The notes under the pieces were generated by a model that saw only the letters and a program-made list of their open reading frames with translations, searched no databases and had not been told where the DNA came from. From contig NZ_QGMQ01000001.1 of the NCBI RefSeq assembly GCF_003259155.1, forward strand, positions 372,001 to 436,000: a stretch of 64,000 nucleotides of DNA. The letters are read 5' to 3'. A program made the position numbers and the translations under genes. Origin of the DNA: Marinimicrobium alkaliphilum (GTDB lineage Bacteria; Pseudomonadota; Gammaproteobacteria; Pseudomonadales; Cellvibrionaceae). Below, piece after piece: positions 28,501-38,466 of the stretch; positions within the stretch are counted from its first letter, which is position 1; every line of letters starts with the position of its first letter.

Positions 28501-29256
28501 GTGACCACCAGCGTAAGAATAGCGGTGGTTACCTTGTTCCCGGAAATGTTGGAGGCGATTACCGCTTACGGCATTACTGGGCGCGCGGTCAAGCAGGGCT
28601 TGATTGATCTGGCCTGCTGGAACCCGCGGGAATTTACCCGGGACCGTCACCAGACGGTGGATGATCGCCCTTACGGAGGCGGCCCCGGTATGGTGATGAT
28701 GGTCGAGCCACTGCGCGACGCCATCGCCGCAGCCAAAGACTGGGCTGGCCAATCGGCTCGGGTGATCTATCTCTCGCCCCAGGGGCGAAAGCTGGATCAG
28801 GCTGGGGTTGAAACCCTGGCCGGTTACGGCAATATTGTGCTGGTTGCCGGCCGTTACGAGGGTATCGACGAACGTTTGCTGGACAGCCTGATCGACGAGG
28901 AATGGTCGATAGGAGATTATGTGTTGAGTGGCGGTGAGCTGCCGGCGATGGTGTTGGTGGACGCGCTCACACGGCTGCTGCCGGGAGCACTGGGGCACGC
29001 CCAGTCGGCGGAGCAGGACTCCTTTACCGAGGGGCTGCTCGATTGCCCCCACTATACGCGCCCAGAAGTGTTTGAAGGGCGCTGCGTCCCGGAGGTGTTG
29101 CTCTCCGGTGACCACGAAAGAATTCGGCGCTGGCGCCTACAACAGGCGCTGGGGCGGACTTGGCGAAGACGGCCAGATTTGTTGCAAGCAAAAACCTTAA
29201 CCGAGGAGCAGCAGCGGCTGCTGACGGACTATCGTCGGGACCTTGAAAATGACTAA
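28501..29256 (+). CDS. trmD: tRNA (guanine-N1)-methyltransferase
   Basis: 251-aa SPOUT-class enzyme that makes m1G37 in tRNAs reading CNN codons, using S-adenosylmethionine. The trefoil-knot motifs are visible: [29 protein letters not shown] and [14 protein letters not shown]. The start is GTG 28501, three bases after the rimM stop. Operon member. Confidence 0.97.
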   Translation: MTTSVRIAVVTLFPEMLEAITAYGITGRAVKQGLIDLACWNPREFTRDRHQTVDDRPYGGGPGMVMMVEPLRDAIAAAKDWAGQSARVIYLSPQGRKLDQAGVETLAGYGNIVLVAGRYEGIDERLLDSLIDEEWSIGDYVLSGGELPAMVLVDALTRLLPGALGHAQSAEQDSFTEGLLDCPHYTRPEVFEGRCVPEVLLSGDHERIRRWRLQQALGRTWRRRPDLLQAKTLTEEQQRLLTDYRRDLEND

Positions 29257-29295
29257 CGCTAGCTGTGAAGCTACATACTCCCAGGAGATTTGACG

Positions 29296-29646
29296 ATGAC
29301 TAACAAAATTATTCTTGAGCTGGAAAACGAGCAACTGAAACAGGATCTGCCGGACTTTTCTCCCGGCGATACTGTTGTGGTCCAGGTCAAGGTGACCGAA
29401 GGTAACCGTGAGCGTCTGCAGGCTTACGAAGGTGTGGTGATTGCCAAGCGCAACCGCGGCCTGAACTCAGCCTTTACCGTGCGTAAGATTTCCCACGGTG
29501 TGGGTGTTGAGCGTACTTTCCAGACCCACAGTCGCCTGGTTGACAGCATCCAGGTCAAGCGTCGTGGTGACGTGCGTCAGGCCAAGCTCTACTACTTGCG
29601 TGACCTGACCGGTCGGGCAGCGCGTATTAAAGAAAAGCTGGGTTAA
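29296..29646 (+). CDS. rplS: 50S ribosomal protein L19
   Basis: 116-aa large-subunit protein at the 30S-50S interface, beginning [21 protein letters not shown] and ending [19 protein letters not shown] 29296 is preceded by CCAGGAGA; an in-frame TTG six bases earlier is not needed. It is the last gene of its operon, followed by a terminator. Confidence 0.97.
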   Translation: MTNKIILELENEQLKQDLPDFSPGDTVVVQVKVTEGNRERLQAYEGVVIAKRNRGLNSAFTVRKISHGVGVERTFQTHSRLVDSIQVKRRGDVRQAKLYYLRDLTGRAARIKEKLG

Positions 29647-29680
29647 TGTGTGCCCGCCTGGCGGGCATCGCAAACCAACG

Positions 29681-29715
29681 AAAAAGCCGGAGCAGTGTTC
29701 TGCCCCGGCTTTTTT
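29681..29715 (+). terminator. Terminator of the rpsP-rimM-trmD-rplS operon
   Basis: Stem AAAAAGCCGG and GCAG paired with CTGC and CCGGCTTTTT around a TGTT loop, followed by T. A small GCCCGCC/GGCGGGC hairpin (about 29652-29667) lies just upstream. Confidence 0.9.
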
Positions 29716-29774
29716 GTATCTGTGGCACAATAAGCGATCGATAATCGAGTTGTTCCGCGAGCGAGATTTCCCCC

Positions 29775-30698
29775 ATGCCCAGACCTCCCGTACCGCCGAC
29801 CAGTGACGCGCCAGGCAGTCGCGAGATCGAGTCCTACCTGGATGCCACCTGGATGGAAAAGGGGCTGAGTGACAATACCCTGGGTGCCTACCGCCGGGAT
29901 TTGCAGGCCTATGCGTTCTGGCTGGCCGAACGCGGCCTGGATTTGATGAGCGCCGGGGGGCTGGAACTGTTGGATTACCTGGGAGCGCGCCACGCCCGGG
30001 GGCTGTCGAGCCGGTCCACGGCGCGCTTTTTGTCGTGCGCGCGCGGCTTCTATCGCCATCAGATTGCCGCGGGTCGGGTGTCGGTGGACCCGCTCGCGCA
30101 GGTCGATAACCCCAAATTACCCAAGCCCCTGCCCAAATCTCTGAGCGAAAACGATGTTGAACGCCTGCTGGCTGCGCCGGATCTTTCGACGCCCATCGGG
30201 CTGCGTGATCGGACCATGCTTGAGGTGATTTACGCTTGCGGGCTGCGCGTCTCGGAGCTGGTTGGCCTGGAGGCGGGCCAGGTCAACCAGCGTCAGGGCG
30301 TCGTGCGGGTGATGGGCAAGGGCAGCAAGGAGCGCCTGGTGCCCCTGGGGGAGGAGGCCCTGGCCTGGCTGGTTCGCTACGGGCGTGAAGCGCGACCGGA
30401 ATTGCTGCATAATAGGCCGTCTGAGGTATTGTTCCCCAGTCAGCGTGGGCAGGTGATGACACGGCAGACCTTTTGGCACCGTATTAAGCACTGGGCAACG
30501 GTGGCCGGTATCGACAAGCCGTTGTCGCCGCACACCCTGCGCCACGCATTTGCTACCCATCTGCTGAACCACGGCGCCGATTTGCGGGTCGTACAGTTGT
30601 TGTTGGGGCACAGTGATCTCTCTACCACTCAAATATACACGCATGTGGCACGCAGCCGTATGCAATCGGAGCACGCTCGACATCATCCCAGAGGCTGA
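29775..30698 (+). CDS. xerD: Tyrosine recombinase XerD
   Basis: 307-aa recombinase that, with XerC, resolves chromosome dimers at dif under FtsK control. An N-terminal SAM-like core-binding domain (about 15-105) is followed by the catalytic domain, with Arg158 (GLRVSEL), Lys182 (GKGSKERLVPL), His253 and Arg256 (HTLRHAFATH), His279 (LLGHSDL) and nucleophile Tyr288 (QIYTHVA). The xerD-dsbC-hom-thrC order is as in Pseudomonas, so this is the housekeeping recombinase and not a mobile-element integrase. Confidence 0.95.
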   Translation: MPRPPVPPTSDAPGSREIESYLDATWMEKGLSDNTLGAYRRDLQAYAFWLAERGLDLMSAGGLELLDYLGARHARGLSSRSTARFLSCARGFYRHQIAAGRVSVDPLAQVDNPKLPKPLPKSLSENDVERLLAAPDLSTPIGLRDRTMLEVIYACGLRVSELVGLEAGQVNQRQGVVRVMGKGSKERLVPLGEEALAWLVRYGREARPELLHNRPSEVLFPSQRGQVMTRQTFWHRIKHWATVAGIDKPLSPHTLRHAFATHLLNHGADLRVVQLLLGHSDLSTTQIYTHVARSRMQSEHARHHPRG

Positions 30699-30736
30699 TG
30701 CGCGCAGCGCGAACACGCTAGTTACAGGAAGCCGTT

Positions 30737-31504
30737 ATGTTGAAAGTTTTAGTCACTTGTGGGTTGGGCATGGGCCTTTGGATTTTGGCGCCGCTGGTCG
30801 TTGCCGCTGAGCCGTCGCCGGAAGCGGTCATTACTGAACGCTTGCAACAGGCTCGGCCGGACATTGAGTTTGGCACGCCGCGCCCGTCGCCCATTGACGG
30901 TCTCTATCAGGTGAGTGTGACCGGAGGGCCGACCCTCTATATCACTCCCGATGGTCGCCGTTTCGTCCTTGGCGATATGTACGATGTTCAAGCGGGCGGC
31001 TTTACCCAGGTGCAAGACCCCTATCTGAAAGAGCAGCGCAGCGATGCTGTAGCCGCGCTCGACGAAGGTGACACCATCAATTTTGCTGCCACGGGTGATA
31101 CCAAGGCGGTGATCTATGTCTTTACCGACGTCGATTGCGGCTTTTGCCGACGCCTGCACAATCACATTAACGCGTACAACGATGGCGGTGAGCGCAAGCC
31201 CGGTTATGCCGATTTGGGTATCGAAGTCCGTTACCTGGCGTACCCGCGCGCCGGGGTCAACAGCGAGTCCGGCCGTAAGCTCCAGACCGCCTGGTGTGCC
31301 GACGACCGACAGGGCACCATGGATCAACTCAAGAACCTGCGTCCGGTTGAGTTGACGGCCTGCAGTGATAACCCGGTGGCAGCCCAGCACCGCCTGGGCA
31401 GCGAGATCGGCGTTTCCGGCACCCCCGCGATTCTGTTGGCCGATGGCACTATGATTGGCGGCTACGTTCCACCCGAAGAGCTGGCCCGCCGCCTCGGCCT
31501 ATAG
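30737..31504 (+). CDS. dsbC: Thiol:disulfide interchange protein DsbC
   Basis: 255-aa periplasmic disulfide isomerase. Signal peptide to about residue 24, N-terminal dimerisation domain, linker helix and C-terminal thioredoxin fold with the active site Cys134-Gly-Phe-Cys137 (E. coli has CGYC). The second, structural cysteine pair is present (TAWCADD and LTACSDN), and the cis-Pro is in VSGTPAI. It follows xerD by 38 bp, as in pseudomonads. Confidence 0.94.
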   Translation: MLKVLVTCGLGMGLWILAPLVVAAEPSPEAVITERLQQARPDIEFGTPRPSPIDGLYQVSVTGGPTLYITPDGRRFVLGDMYDVQAGGFTQVQDPYLKEQRSDAVAALDEGDTINFAATGDTKAVIYVFTDVDCGFCRRLHNHINAYNDGGERKPGYADLGIEVRYLAYPRAGVNSESGRKLQTAWCADDRQGTMDQLKNLRPVELTACSDNPVAAQHRLGSEIGVSGTPAILLADGTMIGGYVPPEELARRLGL

Positions 31505-31650
31505 GCGCTCCGTCGGGGGCGCGCAAAAGTGGGGCGCGGTGATTGACAGCGTCCCCGGCCCTCAGTAAGGTTGTCGCCCTTTGCCCCTGCGCTTTTAGGG
31601 GGGTGTTCATATTCCTTTCGAAACATGCCTGCTATCTGGGAGACACTATC

Positions 31651-32955
31651 TTGAAACCGGTACGACTTGGTATTTGTGGACTCGGCACCGTCGGCGGCGG
31701 CACAGTCAATGTACTGGCGCGCAACGGCAAAGCCATCAACGCCCGCGCCGGCTGCGATATTGTTATCAGCCAGATTGGCGCGCGTCGGGACAATCCTAAC
31801 TGTGATGTCAGCGCGCTGAATGTGGTTGCGGACATTTTCAAAGTGGCCACCAACCCGGAGGTCGACGTTGTCGTTGAGCTGATTGGTGGCACCACGGACG
31901 CCAAAGAGCTGATTCTGACAGCGATCAAACACGGCAAGCACGTGGTTACCGCCAACAAGGCTCTGATTGCGGAGCACGGTAACGAAATCTTTGAAGCCGC
32001 CGACGCCAAAGGCGTCACTGTGGCCTTCGAGGCCGCCGTCGCGGGTGGTATACCGATCATCAAAGCGATCCGTGAAGGCCTGTCGGCCAACCGGATCGAA
32101 TGGCTGGCGGGCATCATCAACGGCACCGGCAACTTCATCCTCACCGAGATGCGCGACAAGGCTCGGGAATTTGAAGATGTCCTGCTTGAAGCCCAGGCCC
32201 TGGGCTACGCCGAAGCCGACCCGACCTTTGACGTTGAAGGCACCGATGCGGCCCACAAGCTGGTGATTCTTGCCTCCATTGCCTTTGGTATTCCGCTGCA
32301 GTTCGACAAGGTATTCACCGAGGGCATCAGTCGCGTTGCGCCCCAGGACGTGGCCTACGCCGGTGAGCTGGGTTATCGCATCAAACACCTGGGTATTGCC
32401 AAGCGCAGCCCCGATGGCATCGAACTGCGAGTGCATCCCACTCTGATCCCGGCCAAGCGCCTACTGGCTAATGTCGACGGCGTCATGAACGCGATCGTAG
32501 TAAAGGGCGATGCCGTTGGTCCGACTCTCTACTACGGTGCCGGTGCCGGCGCGGAGCCGACCGCCTCGGCCGTGATTGCCGATATTATCGACGTCGCGCG
32601 CACCTTGACGGCATCTCCGGAACACCGGGTGCCGCATTTGGGTTTCCATCAGGACTCGCTGCGGGACAAAGTCATCCTGCCCATGGAAGATATTGAAACA
32701 GCGTATTATCTGCGCATGTCGGCGCTGGATCGCCCAGGGGTTCTGTCACAGATTGCCCAGATCCTCAGCGATTCCGGGATCAGTATTGAAGCCCTGATTC
32801 AAAAGGAAGCGCCGGAGGGCGAGGAAATCGTGCCCTTGATCCTGCTGACCAACCGCGCTCTGGAGAAGCAGTTGATGGATGCGATCATCAAGATCGAAGC
32901 CCTCAGCTCCATCACCAGCCCGGTCACGCGTATTCGCGTGGAATATTTGAAGTAA
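31651..32955 (+). CDS. hom: Homoserine dehydrogenase (TTG start)
   Basis: 434-aa monofunctional NAD(P)H enzyme converting aspartate semialdehyde to homoserine for threonine and methionine synthesis. Rossmann motif GICGLGTVGGGTVN at the N-terminus, the substrate region ANKALIAEHG, and a C-terminal ACT domain (about 355-434: SALDRPGVLSQIAQILSDSGIS). The start is TTG 31651, eight bases after GGGAG, giving the homologous N-terminus LKPVRLGICG; the frame upstream to 31543 is not coding-like. thrC follows 39 bp later. Confidence 0.95.
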   Translation: MKPVRLGICGLGTVGGGTVNVLARNGKAINARAGCDIVISQIGARRDNPNCDVSALNVVADIFKVATNPEVDVVVELIGGTTDAKELILTAIKHGKHVVTANKALIAEHGNEIFEAADAKGVTVAFEAAVAGGIPIIKAIREGLSANRIEWLAGIINGTGNFILTEMRDKAREFEDVLLEAQALGYAEADPTFDVEGTDAAHKLVILASIAFGIPLQFDKVFTEGISRVAPQDVAYAGELGYRIKHLGIAKRSPDGIELRVHPTLIPAKRLLANVDGVMNAIVVKGDAVGPTLYYGAGAGAEPTASAVIADIIDVARTLTASPEHRVPHLGFHQDSLRDKVILPMEDIETAYYLRMSALDRPGVLSQIAQILSDSGISIEALIQKEAPEGEEIVPLILLTNRALEKQLMDAIIKIEALSSITSPVTRIRVEYLK

Positions 32956-32994
32956 TGGCTCCATCGTCATTGACACTGCACACAGGTTAACAAC

Positions 32995-34392
32995 GTGAAA
33001 TACATCAGCACGCGCGGTCAGGCTCCGGCCCTGACCTTTGAAGAAGTGGTTCTTACGGGTCTGGCTCCGGATGGTGGACTCTACGTGCCGGAAACCCTGC
33101 CGTCGTTCAGTCAGGAGGAAATCGCCTCCTGGGCTAACCTGTCCTATCAGGAATTGGCGTTCAAAGTGATGGCGCCATTTGTTGATGGAGCCGTGAGCGA
33201 CACCGAACTCAAGCGTATTATCGCTGAGGCCTATAGCAGCTTTCGTCACGATGCGATCGCCCCGCTGGTGCAGACCGGACACAACGAGTGGGTCCTGGAA
33301 TTGTTTCAGGGGCCGACCCTGGCCTTCAAGGACTTCGCGCTCCAGTTTCTCGGTCACTTGCTTGATCACCTGCTGAAAAAACGCGACCAGAAAGTGGTGG
33401 TGATGGGGGCGACCTCCGGCGATACCGGCTCGGCCGCGATCGAAGGCTGTCGCCGTTGCGATAATATCGACATCTTTATTCTGCATCCTTACCAGCGGGT
33501 GTCGGAAGTGCAGCGTCGCCAGATGACGACGGTGCTCGAAGACAACGTCCACAACATTGCGCTTGAAGGCAACTTCGACGATTGCCAGAACATGGTCAAA
33601 GCCAGTTTTGCCGACCAGTCGTTCCTGCCGGAAGACCGCCAATTGGTGGCAGTCAACTCGATCAACTGGGCGCGCATCATGGCCCAGATCGTTTACTATT
33701 TTTACGCGGGTATTGCGCTGGGCGCGCCTCACCGCCCGGTGGCCTTCTCGGTACCCACGGGTAACTTCGGTGATATTTTTGCCGGCTACCTCGCCAAGCG
33801 CATGGGGCTGCCCATTGACCAGTTGGTGGTCGCCACCAACAGCAACGATATCCTGCACCGCTGTATCAGTGACAATGACCACAGTAAGCACCAGCTCGAG
33901 CACACTCTGTCGCCGAGTATGGATATCATGGTGTCGAGTAACTTTGAGCGGATGCTGTTCGATCTTTACGATCGCGACGGTGACGCTATTCGCCAACTGA
34001 TGGATGACTTCAAGTCTGGCACCATGACCCTGAACAACGCGGCACTGGAAAAAGCGCAATCCCTTTTCAGCAGTCATCGGGTGAGTGACGAGCGCACTGT
34101 GGAAGTGATTCGTGATGTCTTTGATCACTGTGAGTACCTGCTTGATCCGCACACGGCCATTGGCGTCGAAGCGGCGCGCCAGACCCGTCGGCGCAAAGAC
34201 GTGCCCATGGTGTGTCTGGCCACTGCCCATCCCGCCAAATTTCCGGATGCAGTGCGCGAAGCGGGGCAGGATAGCGACCCGGCATTGCCTCACCATATGG
34301 CGGACCTGTTTCAGCGCGAGGAGCGCTATGATGTTCTGGATCATGACATCGCCAAGGTACAGGACTTTATCAGCCGTAATATTCGCCCTTAG
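32995..34392 (+). CDS. thrC: Threonine synthase
   Basis: 465-aa PLP enzyme converting O-phosphohomoserine to threonine. N-terminal MKYISTRGQAPALTFEEVVLTGLAPDGGLYVP, PLP-binding Lys112 in GPTLAFKDFALQFLG and the SGDTGSAAIEG phosphate loop are typical of the long (proteobacterial/yeast type) class. The start is GTG 32995 with a weak ribosome-binding site. Operon with hom. A perfect hairpin without a T run follows the stop (34399-34422). Confidence 0.96.
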   Translation: MKYISTRGQAPALTFEEVVLTGLAPDGGLYVPETLPSFSQEEIASWANLSYQELAFKVMAPFVDGAVSDTELKRIIAEAYSSFRHDAIAPLVQTGHNEWVLELFQGPTLAFKDFALQFLGHLLDHLLKKRDQKVVVMGATSGDTGSAAIEGCRRCDNIDIFILHPYQRVSEVQRRQMTTVLEDNVHNIALEGNFDDCQNMVKASFADQSFLPEDRQLVAVNSINWARIMAQIVYYFYAGIALGAPHRPVAFSVPTGNFGDIFAGYLAKRMGLPIDQLVVATNSNDILHRCISDNDHSKHQLEHTLSPSMDIMVSSNFERMLFDLYDRDGDAIRQLMDDFKSGTMTLNNAALEKAQSLFSSHRVSDERTVEVIRDVFDHCEYLLDPHTAIGVEAARQTRRRKDVPMVCLATAHPAKFPDAVREAGQDSDPALPHHMADLFQREERYDVLDHDIAKVQDFISRNIRP

Positions 34393-34398
34393 TCTGGG

Positions 34399-34422
34399 CC
34401 GCGCCTCCCTCCGGAGGCGCGG
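34399..34422 (+). terminator. Perfect hairpin after thrC
   Basis: CCGCGCCTCC/GGAGGCGCGG with a CTCC loop, starting six bases after the thrC stop. There is no T run, so it may protect the mRNA 3' end or be a weak terminator. Confidence 0.45.
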
Positions 34423-34550
34423 ATCGGCTTAGCACAGCTTTACACTGAACAATCGTTCTGCGCGTATGTGGCAGTTGAATCGGACTCTGGCTTGTGGTCA
34501 TATAGTCCTCATAAGTTGCGGGCCCATTATGTCAATAACAGGAGTTCACT

Positions 34551-35315
34551 ATGCTGTACAGTCACAAGGTGTCTGTCTCCCTTTTTCTGGCCCTGGCCCT
34601 GGCGCTGATTGCCAGCCTGCTGTCTCAACCCGCATTGGCTGAACACCACCCGCGCATTCTGGTCTTCTCCAAAACCAGTGGCTGGCGTCACGAGTCCATT
34701 ATCGATGGCCAGAAAGCGCTGCTCGAGATGGGGGAGCGTGAGGGCATCATGGTGGATATTTCCGAGAACGCGGCGCTGTTTACCCCGGAAATTCTCAGCA
34801 CCTACGATGCGCTGGTGTTTCTGAGCACCACGGGAACCTTGTTTAACGACGCACAGCGCAAAGCATTTGAAGGCTATATTCGCGCTGGGGGCGGCTTTGT
34901 GGGCATTCACTCGGCCACGGACACCGAGTACGAGTGGCCTTGGTATAACAAGTTGGTGGGCGCGCAATTCAGAAACCATCCGCACAACCAGACCGCAGAG
35001 AAGGTCGTGCTCACCTTCGAGCACCCATCGACCGCTTTTCTGCGTGAAGAGCTGGACGGTAATCGCTGGGAGCGTTACGACGAGTGGTACAACTTCAAGA
35101 ATTTCAATGACGACGTCACTGTGATCATGAATCTCGATGGCAACACCTTTGAGGGCGGCCGGCACGGTGAACATCACCCGATCGCCTGGTATCACAATTA
35201 CGATGGCGGCCGTTCTTTTTACACCGCCGGTGGCCACACCAGTGAGAGCTTCGAGGAGCCGCTGTTTATGCGCCATATCCTCGGGGGTATCCGCTGGGCC
35301 ATGGGCGAGCAATAA
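34551..35315 (+). CDS. Secreted ThuA-like protein
   Basis: 254-aa protein of the trehalose-utilisation ThuA family, a class I glutamine-amidotransferase-like fold. It has a signal peptide (about 1-30, ending ALAE), then HPRILVFSKTSGWRHESI, GGGFVGIHSATDTEY and the HHPIAWYHNYDGGRSFYTAGGH block with conserved histidines. Family members are linked to sugar metabolism (keto-sugar oxidation), but this one is exported and isolated between thrC and recJ, so a role in periplasmic sugar breakdown is only a guess. A TATAGT -10-like hexamer lies near 34501. recJ starts 15 bp downstream. Confidence 0.85.
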   Translation: MLYSHKVSVSLFLALALALIASLLSQPALAEHHPRILVFSKTSGWRHESIIDGQKALLEMGEREGIMVDISENAALFTPEILSTYDALVFLSTTGTLFNDAQRKAFEGYIRAGGGFVGIHSATDTEYEWPWYNKLVGAQFRNHPHNQTAEKVVLTFEHPSTAFLREELDGNRWERYDEWYNFKNFNDDVTVIMNLDGNTFEGGRHGEHHPIAWYHNYDGGRSFYTAGGHTSESFEEPLFMRHILGGIRWAMGEQ

Positions 35316-35330
35316 CCCTATCAGGATACT

Positions 35331-37082
35331 ATGCAAAAACTGATTCGTCGGCGCGAGCCTCAGGGCTCTGCCATAGTGGCCGACAACCTGCCTCCGGTGC
35401 TGTCTCGCGTCTACCAGGCGCGGGGCATTGCCTCCCCCGAAGAACTCGATTACCAGCTTAAATACCTTCAGCGTCCGCAGTTTAAAGGCATGGACGAGGC
35501 TGTCAGTCTGCTCGCCGACGCCGTTGTGGCGGACGCGAAAGTGTTGGTGGTCGGGGATTTTGATGCCGACGGCGCCACCAGCTCGGCGTTGGCGGTCCTC
35601 GCGCTCAAGGCCATGGGCCTGCGCGAGGTTGATTATCTGGTACCCAACCGCTTTGAATACGGCTACGGCCTGACCCCCGAGATTGTCGAGGTGGCGGCTG
35701 CGATGGCGCCGGATGTGATCGTCACCGTGGATAACGGCATTTCCAGCCTTGAGGGGGTACGTGCGGCGCAGGCGCGGGGTATTGCGGTGGTGGTTACCGA
35801 TCACCATCTGCCGGGGCAGGAATTGCCCCCTGCCGAGGCCATTGTGAATCCCAACCAGCCAGGCTGCCCTTTTCCGAGCAAGCACCTGGCCGGGGTTGGG
35901 GTGATTTTTTATGTGATGAGTGCACTGCGGGCCGAACTCCGTCAAATGGGGTGGTTTGCCGAAGCAGGCATCCCCGAGCCCAAGATGGTGGATTACCTGG
36001 ATCTGGTCGCGCTCGGGACCGTTGCCGACGTGGTGCCGCTCGATCGCAATAATCGTCTGCTGGTGGCTCAGGGTTTGGAGCGGATTCGGGCCGGTCTGGC
36101 GCGTCCGGGCATCCGGGCGCTGCTGGAAGTGGCCGGACGCTCGCCCCACCGGTTGGTAGCTGCCGATCTGGGCTTTGCCATCGGCCCGCGCCTCAACGCC
36201 GCTGGGCGCCTGGACGACATGGCCCGGGGCATCCAGTGTCTCATGTGCGAGAGCGACGCCCTGGCCCGGGAAATGGCCCTGGAGCTGGATGAGTTCAACC
36301 GCGACCGCAAAGCCATTGAAAGCGGTATGCAGCAGGAGGCTCAGGCGATGCTGGAGCGGGTTCTGGGCGAACAGCAGGGCGAATTGCCGTGGGGCCTGTG
36401 TTTGTACGATGGCAGCTGGCACCAGGGGGTGATTGGCATTCTGGCCTCGCGTATCAAGGACCGCCATCACCGCCCGACCATTGCCTTTGCTGATGCTGGC
36501 GACGGTGAGATCAAAGGTTCAGCGCGCTCCATTCCCGGATTGCATATTCGCGATGCGCTCGATGCGGTGGCGGCACGTCACCCGCACCTGCTGCAGAAAT
36601 TTGGGGGCCACGCCATGGCGGCGGGGATGAGTCTCAAGCGCGAACACTTCGACGAGTTTCAGCAAGCCTTCGATACTGAAGTCCGGCGCCAACTGACCGA
36701 TGAGGACCTGGCGGCCGAGGTCATCACCGATGGGGAGCTGAGCGCCGCTGATTTCAGTTTGGATTTGGCCAGTCAGCTACGCCAGGCTGGCCCTTGGGGG
36801 CAGCATTTTCCCGAGCCGCTGTTCGACGGTGAGTTCACGGTGATTCAGCAGCGCCTGGTGGGTGAAAAGCACCTGAAACTGGTGGTGAGCCCGGACGAGC
36901 AGGGCCGACAGGCCCTGGATGCTATTGCTTTCAATGTCGACCTGGCTCAGTGGCCCGATCAGCAGGTTCGGCGCGTGCGCCTGGCGTACAAGCTCGACGT
37001 CAATGAGTACCGGGGGCGTCAGTCAGTGCAGTTGCTGGTGGATTATCTGGAGCCCCTGGGTGCTCCCAGCGGCAATCACTGA
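35331..37082 (+). CDS. recJ: Single-stranded-DNA-specific exonuclease RecJ
   Basis: 583-aa 5'-3' exonuclease of recombination and mismatch repair. DHH-family motifs: VVGDFDADGATSSALAVL (motif I), VTVDNGI, VVTDHHLPG (motif III, DHH) and DLVALGTVADVVPL (motif IV). The DHHA1 RNA-like domain has KFGGHAMAAGMSL, and the C-terminal OB fold runs from about 460. Its 3' end overlaps the convergent tesA gene by seven bases. Confidence 0.96.
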   Translation: MQKLIRRREPQGSAIVADNLPPVLSRVYQARGIASPEELDYQLKYLQRPQFKGMDEAVSLLADAVVADAKVLVVGDFDADGATSSALAVLALKAMGLREVDYLVPNRFEYGYGLTPEIVEVAAAMAPDVIVTVDNGISSLEGVRAAQARGIAVVVTDHHLPGQELPPAEAIVNPNQPGCPFPSKHLAGVGVIFYVMSALRAELRQMGWFAEAGIPEPKMVDYLDLVALGTVADVVPLDRNNRLLVAQGLERIRAGLARPGIRALLEVAGRSPHRLVAADLGFAIGPRLNAAGRLDDMARGIQCLMCESDALAREMALELDEFNRDRKAIESGMQQEAQAMLERVLGEQQGELPWGLCLYDGSWHQGVIGILASRIKDRHHRPTIAFADAGDGEIKGSARSIPGLHIRDALDAVAARHPHLLQKFGGHAMAAGMSLKREHFDEFQQAFDTEVRRQLTDEDLAAEVITDGELSAADFSLDLASQLRQAGPWGQHFPEPLFDGEFTVIQQRLVGEKHLKLVVSPDEQGRQALDAIAFNVDLAQWPDQQVRRVRLAYKLDVNEYRGRQSVQLLVDYLEPLGAPSGNH

Positions 37083-37714
37083 GCGCCATCCAGCATCGGC
37101 GCCAGTTGCTCCCAGACGTGCTCAAGCATGATCGGTTGACCCGCGGCGGTGGGGTGGATGCGGTCGTCCTGCATCATGCCTTCGACGGTCGCGACACCTT
37201 CGAGCAGGAAGGGCACCAGAGGAATCTGGTACTCCTGCGCCAGGGCCGGGAAGGTTTCGGCAAACTGGCGGGTATAGCGCGAACCGTAGTTGGGCGGGAT
37301 CTGTATGCCCACCAGCAGAACCTCGGCACCAGCGTCCTGGCTTTGTTCGATCATGGCCGCCAGTTCACGCTTCATGCCGCCAATCGGATGGCCACGCAAG
37401 CCGTCGTTGCCTCCGAGTTCAAGTATCACGATGTCTGGTTGATGGTTGTCCAGCAGGGCCGGCAGGCGCGCCAGGCCACCGCCTGTGGTTTCGCCGCTGA
37501 CGCTGGCGTTGATCACCCGGTGCGGGTGGTCTTCACGCACGCGCGCTGCCAGCAGTGTGACCCAGCCATCCTCTTGATCGATACCGTAGCTGGCGCTCAG
37601 GCTGTCACCCATCACCAGAATCACGGGGCGATCGTCGCTCCAGGTGGGCAGGGAAAGGCTCAGGGGAATTAACAGGCACAGCAGCAGTCGCAAGTATCTT
37701 GTCATCGCAAGCAT
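37076..37714 (-). CDS. tesA: Arylesterase / multifunctional acyl-CoA thioesterase I
   Basis: SGNH hydrolase of 209-212 aa, exported to the periplasm, cleaving acyl-CoA thioesters and lysophospholipids. Signal peptide to about residue 25; block I GDSLSASYG with nucleophile Ser38; block III GGNDGLRG; block V DDRIHPTAAGQ with Asp and His. ATG 37705 is an equally plausible start (three residues shorter). It is divergent from ybbA-ybbP, as in E. coli. Confidence 0.92.
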   Translation of the reverse strand: MLAMTRYLRLLLCLLIPLSLSLPTWSDDRPVILVMGDSLSASYGIDQEDGWVTLLAARVREDHPHRVINASVSGETTGGGLARLPALLDNHQPDIVILELGGNDGLRGHPIGGMKRELAAMIEQSQDAGAEVLLVGIQIPPNYGSRYTRQFAETFPALAQEYQIPLVPFLLEGVATVEGMMQDDRIHPTAAGQPIMLEHVWEQLAPMLDGAQ

Positions 37715-37788
37715 CCGTTGAAGAGGGTTGGGCGTAAGTCATGATACCGTTTAGTCCGCACAAATTGGAAAAAGTTGAGGAACAGTGA

Positions 37789-38466
37789 ATGACCGGCACA
37801 TTGATGGTGGATGCTCGTGATATTGAGAAGCGGGTAACAACCGCTGAGGGCGAGCTGCAGATTTTGCATCGGGTCAGCCTTTCGGTAGCGGACGGCGAGA
37901 GTCTGGCGATCACCGGACCTTCGGGTTCCGGCAAGTCGACCCTGCTGGGTATTCTCGCGGGGCTGGATACGCCCACCAGTGGCAGCGTGGCCCTTGCGGG
38001 TCGGGAGTTGACCACCCTCGACGAGGAGGGCAGGGCGAAGGTGCGCGCCGATCATGTGGGCTTTATTTTCCAATCGTTTCAACTGTTGCCGGGCTTGAGT
38101 GCGCTCGAGAATGTCATGTTGCCGCTGGAATTGCGCGGCGTCAGTGGCGCCCGCGAGCGCGCCCGGGAGTTTCTCGCGCGCGTGGGCTTGAGTGAGCGCC
38201 TGAGCCACTACCCGCCCCAGCTCTCGGGTGGTGAGCAGCAGCGGGTCGCCATCGCCCGTGCCTTTGCCAGCCAGCCCCGGGTACTTTTCGCTGATGAGCC
38301 CACGGGCAACCTGGACACCGTCACCGGCGCCAAGATCATCGATCTTTTGTTTGAGCTCAACCGCGAGCAGGGCACTACGCTGCTTCTGATCACTCACGAG
38401 GAGCGCCTGGCCGAACGCTGTGGGCGCCGGGTCGAACTGACCGCGGGCGAGTTGCAGGGAGCGTGA
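37789..38466 (+). CDS. ybbA: ABC transporter ATP-binding protein (YbbA)
   Basis: 225-aa ATPase of the LolD/MacB class. Walker A GPSGSGKST at about 43-51, signature LSGGEQQRVAIARAFA, Walker B VLFADEPTG and the H-loop ITHEE are all intact. It overlaps the permease gene by four bases. With YbbP it forms a putative lipid or lipoprotein extrusion complex; the substrate is unproven, though the conserved neighbour tesA suggests a lipid link. Confidence 0.93.
   Translation: MTGTLMVDARDIEKRVTTAEGELQILHRVSLSVADGESLAITGPSGSGKSTLLGILAGLDTPTSGSVALAGRELTTLDEEGRAKVRADHVGFIFQSFQLLPGLSALENVMLPLELRGVSGARERAREFLARVGLSERLSHYPPQLSGGEQQRVAIARAFASQPRVLFADEPTGNLDTVTGAKIIDLLFELNREQGTTLLLITHEERLAERCGRRVELTAGELQGA

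Noticed and set aside
27634-29115. 493-codon minus-strand frame
   Set aside because: Antisense to rpsP, rimM and trmD, which are unmistakable.
29775-30698. Mobile-element integrase
   Set aside because: Gene order and length identify the housekeeping XerD recombinase.
32746-34344. 532-codon minus-strand frame
   Set aside because: Antisense to hom and thrC; His/Gln-rich shadow typical of high-GC coding strands.
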